Shown: positions 16,823-23,555 of the stretch, piece by piece
How positions within the stretch are numbered: position 1 is the first letter of the stretch
Layout of the letters: the number at the start of each line of letters is the position of its first letter
From: Streptomyces olivochromogenes
GTDB lineage: Bacteria; Actinomycetota; Actinomycetes; Streptomycetales; Streptomycetaceae
Length of the DNA: 64,000 nt
Direction of reading: 5' to 3'
NCBI RefSeq assembly: GCF_021538895.1
Contig: NZ_JADDRL010000036.1
Span: forward strand, 1 to 64,000
The notes under the pieces: generated by a model
What the model was told of the DNA's origin: nothing
Seen by the model: the letters and a program-made list of their open reading frames with translations, nothing else
The model's database searches: none
Made by a program: the position numbers and the translations under genes

Positions 16823-16975
16823 TCACTCGCCGTCTGGAGTGCCGACCGAGCGCTCGCCGTCCAAGCGGTAAATGATCTCGGAGTTGAGAGACCGACGGGC
16901 CGACTTGGCCTGGGCAACGAGCCAGGCGTGGAGGTCGGCGGGGAGCCTGAGCGTGATACGCACTTCATCATTCAC
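16823..16975 (-). CDS. Ribbon-helix-helix (Arc/CopG-type) DNA-binding protein of TnpB element
   Basis: A 50-residue frame starting VNDEVRITLRLPADLHAWLV and continuing AQAKSARRSLNSEIIYRLDG. It fits an Arc/MetJ ribbon-helix-helix: a beta strand (VRITLRLP), helix A (ADLHAWLVAQAKSA) and helix B (SLNSEIIYRL). Such proteins bind DNA as dimers on direct or inverted repeats. The GTG start lies seven bases after a TAGAAT hexamer on the minus strand, so the message is probably leaderless. It is divergent from tnpB, and the shared promoter carries two AGTGGTAG repeats, suggesting that it represses tnpB and itself. Confidence 0.8.
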   Translation of the reverse strand: MNDEVRITLRLPADLHAWLVAQAKSARRSLNSEIIYRLDGERSVGTPDGE

Positions 16976-16987
16976 GCTCCGCATTCT

Positions 16988-17026
16988 AGTGGTAGCGTAG
17001 TGTCATGACGACACCACGAGTGGTAG
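16988..17026. promoter_or_regulatory. Direct repeats in the RHH/tnpB divergent promoter
   Basis: AGTGGTAG occurs at 16988-16995 and again at 17019-17026, 31 bases apart (three helical turns). The second copy is part of a palindrome ACCAC-GA-GTGGT (17013-17024) inside the first tnpB codons. TAGCGT (16993-16998), six bases before the tnpB ATG, could be the -10 of a leaderless tnpB message. This is a likely operator for the ribbon-helix-helix protein. Confidence 0.5.
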
Positions 17027-18207
17027 GCAGCGCCGGGCACGCCCGGTACACCTACCGGCTGCGTGTATCGTCGACCGCCCACTCGGCGCTGCTGGCCGAA
17101 TGGGACCGCTGCCGGTGGATCTGGAACGAGTGCGTCGCCCGCTCGAAGAGGGCCCACCGCAGCGGAGAGAAGTGCGGCCCCGCCCGACTCGACAAGATGC
17201 TGACCGAGGCCCGTGCCGTCGCACCATGGCTGGCCGAAGGCAGCTCTGTGCCGCAACAGCAACTCATCCGCGACTTCGGCAAGTCCCGAGCGAAGGCGCT
17301 CAAGGACATCAAGGACCGCCTGCCGCAACGGCAGCGGGCCGGCCTGCCGAAGCACAAGAAAAAGCGTGAGGCCGGCCCCAGCCTCAACTACACGCGGCGC
17401 GGCTTCCGACTGAATGACGGACGTCTGCACCTCGCGGGCGGCATCGTCCTGACCGTGGTGTGGTCGCGGGACCTGCCCGCCGATCCGTCCAGTGTGCGCG
17501 TGTACCGGGACGGTCTCGGGCACTGGTATGCCTCGTTCGTCGTTTCCGCGGAAGTCCAGCCGCTCCCCGTCACCGGCGCGGTGATCGGCGTGGACTGGGG
17601 CGTCCACGAGACCGCGACCACCACGAGCGACGCCCACGACCTCCCGCACGCCGAGCACGGCAGGAATGCCAAGGCCAAGCTGACCCGGTACGACCGGATG
17701 ATGGCCCGCCGTAAACCGGCCAAGGGGCAGTCGGCTTCGAAGGGCTATCGCGAGGCGAAGAAGTTGCGGGCGAAGACGTACCAAAAGATCGCCCGGCAGC
17801 GGCAGGACACCGCCCGCAAGTGGGCCAAACGCATCGTGACCGACCACGACGCGCTCGCCGTGGAGAACTTCCGCCCGAAGTTCCTCGCCAAAACCACCAT
17901 GGCACGCAAGGCCGCCGACGCGGCGATCGGCGCCACCAAGCAGGCCCTGCTGGAGATGGGCCGCAAGCACGGGCGAGACATCCGTCTGGTGCACCCCGCG
18001 CACACCACCATGGACTGCGCGTCGTGCGGAGCGAGAACCAAGCACGCACTTCCTCTTTCGGAACGTACCTACACCTGCATCACCTGCGGAGCCGTGTCCC
18101 CCAGAGACAAGAACTCCGCCCGCGTGATGCTTGTCCGGGCTGGTCTGAACCCGACTGGTGCCGAGGGCGTAAGACCTCTTGGAGCGCCGCTCCAGGAGGC
18201 AGCCTGA
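17005..18207 (+). CDS. tnpB: TnpB RNA-guided endonuclease (IS605 OrfB family)
   Basis: 400-residue TnpB. Family members are RNA-guided DNA nucleases programmed by an omega RNA made from the element's right end. All catalytic parts are present: RuvC-I VIGVDWGVHE (Asp197), RuvC-II ALAVENFRPKF (Glu287), zinc ribbon CASCG...CITCG (Cys338, 341, 358, 361) and RuvC-III PRDKNSARVML (Asp368). It looks intact and active. The N-terminus is about the usual length, with an Arg/Lys-rich region before RuvC. The omega RNA should cover the 3' end of the gene and the hairpin at 18217-18236. Confidence 0.95.
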   Translation: MTTPRVVGSAGHARYTYRLRVSSTAHSALLAEWDRCRWIWNECVARSKRAHRSGEKCGPARLDKMLTEARAVAPWLAEGSSVPQQQLIRDFGKSRAKALKDIKDRLPQRQRAGLPKHKKKREAGPSLNYTRRGFRLNDGRLHLAGGIVLTVVWSRDLPADPSSVRVYRDGLGHWYASFVVSAEVQPLPVTGAVIGVDWGVHETATTTSDAHDLPHAEHGRNAKAKLTRYDRMMARRKPAKGQSASKGYREAKKLRAKTYQKIARQRQDTARKWAKRIVTDHDALAVENFRPKFLAKTTMARKAADAAIGATKQALLEMGRKHGRDIRLVHPAHTTMDCASCGARTKHALPLSERTYTCITCGAVSPRDKNSARVMLVRAGLNPTGAEGVRPLGAPLQEAA

Positions 18208-18245
18208 GCCAGGAATCCCCTCCCTTTCGGGAGGGGAGCAGTCAA
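18090..18245 (+). ncRNA. Predicted omega RNA scaffold at the tnpB right end
   Basis: By analogy with characterised TnpB systems, the 3' end of tnpB and the right-end region are transcribed as a guide RNA whose scaffold ends at the element boundary. Here the terminal part is an eight-base stem (CCCCTCCC/GGGAGGGG, 18217-18236) and TCAA. The guide would be the bases that follow 18245, inside ubiD. The 5' limit is only a guess. Confidence 0.45.
18217..18245 (+). repeat. Right-end hairpin and TCAA boundary of the TnpB element
   Basis: CCCCTCCC (18217-18224), loop TTTC, GGGAGGGG (18229-18236), then AGCAG and TCAA (18242-18245). The first three bases of TCAA are also the complement of the ubiD stop codon, so the element ends exactly at the ubiD reading frame. 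Confidence 0.75.
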
Positions 18246-19693
18246 AGGCCGTACTCCTTCCAGCGGCGGTCCACCAGGGCCGCCGTATCCGGGTCCGACA
18301 GGACCATGTCCGGCCATCCGCCGTCCCTCGTGTAGCCCTCCTCGGGCCACTTCTTCGTCGCGTCGATGCCTGCCTTGCCGCCCCAGAACTGCTGGTAGGA
18401 GGAGTGGTCGAGGTGGTCGACCGGGCCTTCCACGATGCTCAGGTCGCGGGCGTAGTCGGTGTTGCCGAGCGCCCGCCAGGCGACCTCGTGCAGATCGTGG
18501 ACGTCGCAGTCGGAGTCGACGACCACGATCAGCTTGGTGAGGGACATCATGTGGGCCCCCCAGATCGCGTGCATGACCTTCTGGGCGTGTTTCGGGTACT
18601 TCTTGTCGATCGAGACGATCGCGCAGTTGTGGAAGCCGCCGGCCTCGGGGAGGTGGTAGTCGACGATGTCCGGGACGATGATCTTCAGCAGCGGCAGGAA
18701 GAAGCGCTCCGTCGCACGACCCAGCGGTCCGTCCTCCGTCGGAGGCCGGCCTACGACGATCGACTGCAGCAGCGGCCGCTTCCGCATCGTCACGCAGTCG
18801 ATCTTCAGCGCCGGGAAGGGCTCCTGCGGGGTGTAGAAGCCGGTGTGGTCGCCGAAGGGGCCCTCCGGGAGCATCTCGCCGGGCTCCAGCCAGCCCTCCA
18901 CGACGACCTCGGCGTTGGCCGGGACCTGGAGCGGGACCGTCTTGCAGTCGACCATCTCGATCCGCTTGCCCGCGAGGAAGCCCGCGAAGAGGTACTCGTC
19001 GATGTCCCCGGGCAGTGGCGCGGTGGAGGCGTACGTCACGGCGGGCGGGCAGCCGAAGGCGATCGCGACCGGCAGGCGCTCACCGCGCCGGGCGGCCACC
19101 TGGTAGTGGTTGCGGCTGTCCTTGTGGATCTGCCAGTGCATGCCGATGGTGCGCCGGTCGTGCCGCTGGAGGCGGTACAGCCCGAGGTTGCGGATGCCCG
19201 TCTCCGGGTCCTTGGTGTGGGTCAGGCCCAGGTTGAAGAAGGAGCCGCCGTCCTTGGGCCAGGTGAACAGGGCGGGCAGCGCGTCGAGGTCGACGTCGTC
19301 GCCGTGCAGGACGACCTCCTGCACGGGGGCGTCCTTCACCTTCTTCGGCGGTACGTGCGCCATCGCGCCGAGCTTCCCGAACGCCTCGCGCACGCCCACG
19401 AAGCCGTGCGGCAGCTCGGGCCGCAGCAGTCCGCCGATCTTGTCGCTGATCTCGCCGTACGACTTCAGGCCGAGCGCCTTGAGCAGGCGCCGGTCGGTAC
19501 CGAAGACGTTCATGGCGAGCGGCATGGCGGAGCCGCGCACGTTCTCGAAGAGGAGTGCGGGACCGCCGGACTTCTGCACCCGGTCGACGATCTCACCGAC
19601 CTCCAGATACGGGTCGACCTCGGCCTTGATGCGCTTGAGGTCTCCCTCGCGCTCCAGCGCCCTGAGCAGGGAGCGAAGATCGTCGTAAGCCAT
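18242..19693 (-). CDS. ubiD: UbiD family menaquinone biosynthesis decarboxylase
   Basis: Prenyl-FMN-dependent decarboxylase (the MqnL role in Streptomyces) that removes the carboxyl group of the naphthoate precursor. The 483 residues cover the whole family length. Visible motifs include EGPFGDHTGFYTPQEPFPAL (the Glu/Asp-rich prFMN and metal region), VTYASTAPLPGDIDEY and DSDCDVHDLHEVAWRALGN. It needs the UbiX product for cofactor. It would normally be followed by mqnP on the same strand, but a 1.5-kb TnpB element now separates them and touches its stop codon. The C-terminus (RRWKEYGL) looks complete. Confidence 0.95.
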   Translation of the reverse strand: MAYDDLRSLLRALEREGDLKRIKAEVDPYLEVGEIVDRVQKSGGPALLFENVRGSAMPLAMNVFGTDRRLLKALGLKSYGEISDKIGGLLRPELPHGFVGVREAFGKLGAMAHVPPKKVKDAPVQEVVLHGDDVDLDALPALFTWPKDGGSFFNLGLTHTKDPETGIRNLGLYRLQRHDRRTIGMHWQIHKDSRNHYQVAARRGERLPVAIAFGCPPAVTYASTAPLPGDIDEYLFAGFLAGKRIEMVDCKTVPLQVPANAEVVVEGWLEPGEMLPEGPFGDHTGFYTPQEPFPALKIDCVTMRKRPLLQSIVVGRPPTEDGPLGRATERFFLPLLKIIVPDIVDYHLPEAGGFHNCAIVSIDKKYPKHAQKVMHAIWGAHMMSLTKLIVVVDSDCDVHDLHEVAWRALGNTDYARDLSIVEGPVDHLDHSSYQQFWGGKAGIDATKKWPEEGYTRDGGWPDMVLSDPDTAALVDRRWKEYGL

Positions 19694-19769
19694 GCGTCCC
19701 AGTATCTGCCACCGGCTACCCTGGGCCGGTCACCGGGGCCGCCTCACTTCTCCGCGGGAGCGTACGACC

Positions 19770-20057
19770 ATGCTCAGGTACCTGCCCTTGCTGCTGGTCC
19801 TCGCCCTGTGGATCTACGCCTTCGTGGACTGCCTGAACACCCCCGAGCAGGAGGTGCGCGGGATGCCGAAGGTCGTCTGGATCATCGTCATCCTGCTCTT
19901 CGGCGAGGTGCTGGTCGGCCCGGTCGCCTGGCTGATCGCCGGCAAGGTCCGAAACGCCCCGCGGCGCGACTCCGCGCCGGACCGGTGGGTCGCTCCCGAC
20001 GACAACCCCGAGTTCCTGAAGTCGCTGCGCAAGGACGAGGACCCCGAGAAGGACTGA
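19770..20057 (+). CDS. PLDc_N-type small membrane protein
   Basis: 95 residues. The first helix opens MLRYLPLLLVLALWIYAFVD, then CLNTPEQEVRGMPK and a second helix, VVWIIVILLFGEVLVGPVAW, ending in a charged tail. The Leu-rich helix followed by Asp-Cys and P-x-W-x-I resembles the phospholipase D N-terminal (PLDc_N) domain family of small actinobacterial proteins. ATG at 19770 with GGGAG upstream. Function unknown. Confidence 0.85.
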   Translation: MLRYLPLLLVLALWIYAFVDCLNTPEQEVRGMPKVVWIIVILLFGEVLVGPVAWLIAGKVRNAPRRDSAPDRWVAPDDNPEFLKSLRKDEDPEKD

Positions 20058-20092
20058 CGCGGCGGCGGCCGCCGTCCCGCGTGCGCGGCGGT

Positions 20093-20416
20093 TCAGTCGC
20101 CCCTGAGCACCAGGTCCAGCAGTCCCGGGAAGCGGGCGTCGAACTCGGCCCGGCGCAGCCGGTTGACCCGCTTGGGGCCCTCGTCGCGCTGCTCGACCAG
20201 CCCCGCGCCGCGCAGTACGGAGAAGTGGTGGCTGAGGGCCGCCTTCCCGACCGGCACGTCGAAGCTGCCGCAGCTGCGCGACCACTCGGCCGAGCCGGCC
20301 AGTTCCCGCACCAGCGCGAGCCGCACGGGGTCGGCGAGCGCGGCCAGCGCGGTGAGGACGGGGACGTCGTCGGGGTGGGTGTGCTCCGGGGCGGCCCGAT
20401 GACCGGTGGTGGCCAT
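20093..20416 (-). CDS. ArsR family helix-turn-helix regulator
   Basis: 107 residues with a winged helix: ALAALADPVRLALVRELAGS, VGKAALSHHFSVLRGAGLVE and RVNRLRRAEFDARFPGLLDL. It lacks an obvious metal-binding cysteine pair (only one Cys, in RSCGSF). GAGGAGG lies upstream of the ATG at 20416. It is divergent from an MDR oxidoreductase, and the intergenic region has two identical nine-base repeats, so it probably represses that gene and itself. The inducer is unknown. Confidence 0.93.
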   Translation of the reverse strand: MATTGHRAAPEHTHPDDVPVLTALAALADPVRLALVRELAGSAEWSRSCGSFDVPVGKAALSHHFSVLRGAGLVEQRDEGPKRVNRLRRAEFDARFPGLLDLVLRGD

Positions 20417-20458
20417 GCCGTCCTCCTCACCGCCGCGTGTCCGCCGCGAAATCACTTG

Positions 20459-20530
20459 CCGAGTGTTCGATGGAAACCATACACTCCCGAGTGTTCGCTT
20501 TTCGTTGAACAGTCGAGCCGGGGGTAAGGC
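20459..20530. promoter_or_regulatory. Repeated operator between ArsR gene and MDR oxidoreductase gene
   Basis: GAGTGTTCG occurs at 20461-20469 and 20489-20497, 28 bases apart, with a partial inverted copy (CACTC) between them. The repeats sit where both promoters must lie. They are the likely target of the ArsR-type protein. Confidence 0.5.
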
Positions 20531-21505
20531 ATGCGTGCGGTGCGGTTCCAGGAGTACGGCGGTCCCGAGGTCCTGAAGACGGTGGAGGCGGACGTGCCCG
20601 AGCCCGGACCCGGGCAGGTGAGCGTCGACGTGGCGTACGCGGGCGTGAACTTCGCGGACCTGAAGGCCCGTTCGGAGGGCTACCGGGTCGGCGGGCTGCC
20701 GTACGTCCCCGGTCTGGAGGTCTCCGGGCGGATCCGGGCGGTCGGGGCCGGCGTCGAGGGCCTGGCCGTCGGCCAGGAGGTGGCCGCGCTGACCGACGGC
20801 GGCGGATACGCCGAGGTGACCGTGGCCGACGCGGTGACCGTCTTCCCGCTGCCGGCGGGCGTCGGCCTGCGCACGGCGGCCACCCTGACGACGGTGCTGC
20901 CCACGGCGTACGCGCTGGTGCACTCCGTGGGCCGGCTGCGCTCCGGCGAGACGGTGCTGGTGCAGGGCGCGGCGGGCGGAGTCGGCACCGTGGTGGGCCA
21001 GTTGGCGCGGGCGGCGGGCGCCGGGGCGGTGTACGGCGTGGTGTCCTCCGCGCCGAAGGCGGCGTACGCCAAGGACCACGGCTACGACGAGGTCTTCGTG
21101 GGCGCCTTCGAGCAGCCGGTACGGCAGGCGACCGGCGGCCGGGGAGTCGACCTCGCCCTGGACCCGGTGGGCGGCGAGACCCTGCGGGCGTCCCTGGACT
21201 CCCTGGCCGCCTTCGGCCGCCTGGTCTCCTACGGCAACGCGAGCTCGGCGGCGCCGTGGACCGCGGGCCCGCCGGAGCTGTACCCGCTCGGCAGGTCGGT
21301 CGCCGGCTTCTCCATCCTCAGCCTCACGACGACGGCCCCGGCGGAGCTCCGCCGCCTGGCCGAGCGGGCCTTCGAGAAGGCGGTCGACGGCACGGTGTCC
21401 CTCCCGGTGACCGCGGAGTTCGCCCTCGCGGAGGCGGCACAGGCGCACCGGCTGATGGGCGCGCGCACGAGCACCGGCAAGCTCCTGCTGCGCGTGGCGG
21501 ACTGA
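20531..21505 (+). CDS. Zinc-free MDR family oxidoreductase (quinone reductase-like)
   Basis: 324-residue medium-chain dehydrogenase/reductase of the NADPH:quinone oxidoreductase (QOR) group. The N-terminal part has MRAVRFQEYGGPEVLKTVEA and VAYAGVNFADLKARSEGY. The nucleotide-binding loop is VLVQGAAGGVGTVVGQLARA (about 143-162), and GVDLALDPVGGE follows. No zinc-binding cysteines are seen, as in QOR. It probably reduces quinones or enones with NADPH. Expression should respond to the divergent ArsR-type regulator. Confidence 0.92.
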   Translation: MRAVRFQEYGGPEVLKTVEADVPEPGPGQVSVDVAYAGVNFADLKARSEGYRVGGLPYVPGLEVSGRIRAVGAGVEGLAVGQEVAALTDGGGYAEVTVADAVTVFPLPAGVGLRTAATLTTVLPTAYALVHSVGRLRSGETVLVQGAAGGVGTVVGQLARAAGAGAVYGVVSSAPKAAYAKDHGYDEVFVGAFEQPVRQATGGRGVDLALDPVGGETLRASLDSLAAFGRLVSYGNASSAAPWTAGPPELYPLGRSVAGFSILSLTTTAPAELRRLAERAFEKAVDGTVSLPVTAEFALAEAAQAHRLMGARTSTGKLLLRVAD

Positions 21506-21537
21506 CACCGACCGCCCGCGCGCGGTCGTTTCGCTCC

Positions 21538-22305
21538 TCAGCGCAGCCGGGACGACGACAGGATCGACAGCAGGTGGGCCGGGACCATCACCCAGGTGAT
21601 CGCGGCCAGCGCGCCCAGCGCCCACCGGGTCGGCTCGATCCCGCCGGTCGCCGTGTCCGCGACGGCCGCGGCGAGCAGGACCAGTGACGCCTCGATGCCG
21701 TTCGTCACCCGGTGGATCTTGAAGGCGGCCGCCAGCCGCCGCACCGTCGCCACGCCCTGGGAGCGCGGCCGGGTCGACTCGTCGTCGGCGACACCCAGCC
21801 CGCGCCGGGCCCGCGCCACGTCCACCAGGTCGGTCGAGGCCTTCAGCAGCACGACACCGAGCGCGGTGACGAGACCGACCGACAGCCAGCCGCCGAACCC
21901 GTTCTCGGCGGCGCGGAATCCGACGCCCGCCATCAGCGCCGCGTCGGCGAGGTAGGCGCCGAGGCGGTCGACGTAGATCCCCGCCGCGCTGTTCTGCCCC
22001 TTCCAGCGGGCGACTTCACCGTCGACGCAGTCGAAGAGGAGGAACAACTGCATGAGGATCACGGCGAGTACGGCACCGGTCAGACCCGGGATCAGCAGGG
22101 CGGCGCCGGCCGCGACGCCGCAGACGACCATCGTCCACGTCAACTGGTCCGGCGTGATGGGGGTGCGCACCAACTGGCGGGTGAACCGCAGGGAGACGCT
22201 CCGCATGTACAGCCGGCCCGCCCAGTGTTCGCCGTTGCGGCTCGCCAGCTTGGCCTGCGGCTGGCAGACCTCCCGCAGATCCTCCAGTACCGGAGCAGCA
22301 ACCAT
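21538..22305 (-). CDS. CDP-alcohol phosphatidyltransferase family membrane enzyme
   Basis: 255-residue integral membrane protein that transfers a phosphoalcohol from a CDP-linked donor. The family motif D-G-x2-A-R-x8-G-x3-D-x3-D is present as FDCVDGEVARWKGQNSAAG with IYVDRLGAYLAD after it. Six or so hydrophobic segments follow the N-terminal soluble part. The ATG at 22305 has GGGAGGA upstream. The acceptor is unknown; phosphatidylinositol-phosphate and cardiolipin synthases belong to the family. It is convergent with the MDR gene and divergent from a 2OG oxygenase. Confidence 0.9.
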   Translation of the reverse strand: MVAAPVLEDLREVCQPQAKLASRNGEHWAGRLYMRSVSLRFTRQLVRTPITPDQLTWTMVVCGVAAGAALLIPGLTGAVLAVILMQLFLLFDCVDGEVARWKGQNSAAGIYVDRLGAYLADAALMAGVGFRAAENGFGGWLSVGLVTALGVVLLKASTDLVDVARARRGLGVADDESTRPRSQGVATVRRLAAAFKIHRVTNGIEASLVLLAAAVADTATGGIEPTRWALGALAAITWVMVPAHLLSILSSSRLR

Positions 22306-22420
22306 GACCCGTCCTCCCGCCCGATGTGATCGGGACAGGGTACAGAGGGGTGATCGGATCGCCGACACGGTGGGCCGGATACGCGTTGCCCCGTTCTTTC
22401 CGGCGGCGGAGAGTGGACGT

Positions 22421-23425
22421 ATGGATCAGACATCGGTGAGCGGCCCGAGGCCCTCGTCCCGTATCCCGACCATCGATCTGCGGCCCTGGCTGAGCGGGGA
22501 CGCCGAGGCGCGCGCCGGTCTCGCCCGTACCGTCGACCAGGCCCTGCAGAACGCCGGGTTCCTGCTCGTCACCGGGCACGGTGTGGACCCCGGGCTGCGC
22601 CGTGACGTCCGGGGGGCCGCGCGCGCGTTCTTCGCGCTGCCCGTGGAGGTCAAGGAGGCCTACGCGGCGAAGGTGGGCGGGCGCGGCTGGCTCGGTCCGG
22701 GGGCCGAGGCCAACGGGTACGCGGAGGGGACCGAGACCCCGCCCGATCTGAAGGAGTCGCTGACGTTCGCGACGCACGAGCCGTTCGAGGATCCGGTCGT
22801 CAACGCCGAGTGGTACGCGCCCAATGTGTGGCCCCGCGAGGTTCCCCGGCTCCGGCCGCTGTGCGAGGAGTACCTGGAGCGGATGGCCGGGCTGGAACGG
22901 GAGCTGCTGTCCCTGCTGGGGTACGCCCTCGGGCTCGAACGCGACTTCTTCGCACGGCACATGGACCGTCCGACGTACGGCTTCAACATCAACTGGTATC
23001 CGGGGACGGACGTCGTCGGCGCGCCACGGCCCGGCCAGTTCCGGATCGGACCGCACACCGACTTCGGGACCGTCACCATCCTCGACCGGCAGGCGGGCCG
23101 GGGCGGGTTGCAGGTGTACACGGACCCCGCGGACGGCGGAGTCGGCTGGGCGGACGCGCCCTACGATCCGGCCGCCTTCACCGTCAACCTCGGTGATCTC
23201 ATGGCCCGTTGGACCGGTGACCGGTGGCGTTCGGGCCGGCACCGCGTGCTGCCGCCGCCCGCGGACGCGCCCACCGAGGAGTTGATGTCCCTCGTCTACT
23301 TCGGCGAGTGCACCCCGGGGACGCTCGTAGAGTCCGTGCCGGCGCCCGTGGGGCGGGTGGCGTACCCGCCCGTGGACTCGCACGTCTACCTGCGGGAGAA
23401 GCTGGATTCGATCACCGTGGAGTGA
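22421..23425 (+). CDS. Isopenicillin N synthase-like 2OG-Fe(II) oxygenase
   Basis: 334-residue non-haem iron dioxygenase. The N-terminal DIOX_N domain begins IPTIDLRPWLSGD and contains GFLLVTGHGVD. The iron site is HTDFGTVTIL (His-x-Asp) with the distal His in RWRSGRHRVLPP, where the following Arg region contacts 2-oxoglutarate in the family. The ATG at 22421 has GGAGAG upstream. Enzymes of this fold oxidise small molecules, gibberellins or flavonoids in plants and antibiotic or purine intermediates in bacteria. The substrate is not visible; a condensation-like gene follows. Confidence 0.9.
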   Translation: MDQTSVSGPRPSSRIPTIDLRPWLSGDAEARAGLARTVDQALQNAGFLLVTGHGVDPGLRRDVRGAARAFFALPVEVKEAYAAKVGGRGWLGPGAEANGYAEGTETPPDLKESLTFATHEPFEDPVVNAEWYAPNVWPREVPRLRPLCEEYLERMAGLERELLSLLGYALGLERDFFARHMDRPTYGFNINWYPGTDVVGAPRPGQFRIGPHTDFGTVTILDRQAGRGGLQVYTDPADGGVGWADAPYDPAAFTVNLGDLMARWTGDRWRSGRHRVLPPPADAPTEELMSLVYFGECTPGTLVESVPAPVGRVAYPPVDSHVYLREKLDSITVE

Positions 23426-23510
23426 TCGCTTCGGCGTTCGAGCCTCCCCTCGTTCCGGTCAAAAGCCGCGGCACGGCATGTCCCGGTCGCGTCTCGCGGC
23501 ATTCCCTTGA

Positions 23511-23539
23511 AGGGGACCCGATCAACGGGTCCCCTCTTG
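23511..23539 (+). terminator. Strong hairpin between the 2OG oxygenase and condensation-like genes
   Basis: A perfect ten-base stem, AGGGGACCCG (23511-23520) pairing with CGGGTCCCCT (23526-23535) around the loop ATCAA, is followed by CTTGC. It lies 86 bases after the oxygenase stop and only 20 bases before the next GTG start. It may terminate the upstream gene, or act as an attenuator for the downstream one. Confidence 0.6.
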
Positions 23540-23555
23540 CGATCGGAGTTGGCCC

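Larger units (their letters stand above)
16746..18245 (+). mobile_element. IS200/IS605-like TnpB element (no TnpA) with divergent RHH gene
   Basis: About 1.5 kb between mqnP and ubiD. It contains a 50-residue ribbon-helix-helix gene, a divergent tnpB gene and a terminal hairpin after tnpB (18217-18236) followed by TCAA (18242-18245). A similar hairpin ending in TCAA lies at the left (16750-16779). There are no terminal inverted repeats and no target duplication, as expected for IS200/IS605 types. No tnpA (Y1 transposase) is present, so movement would need help in trans. The exact left boundary is uncertain. Confidence 0.75.

Noticed and set aside
23426..23500. tRNA-like TTCGAGCC segment
   Set aside because: No matching acceptor stem or anticodon arm can be folded; no tRNA was found in the window.
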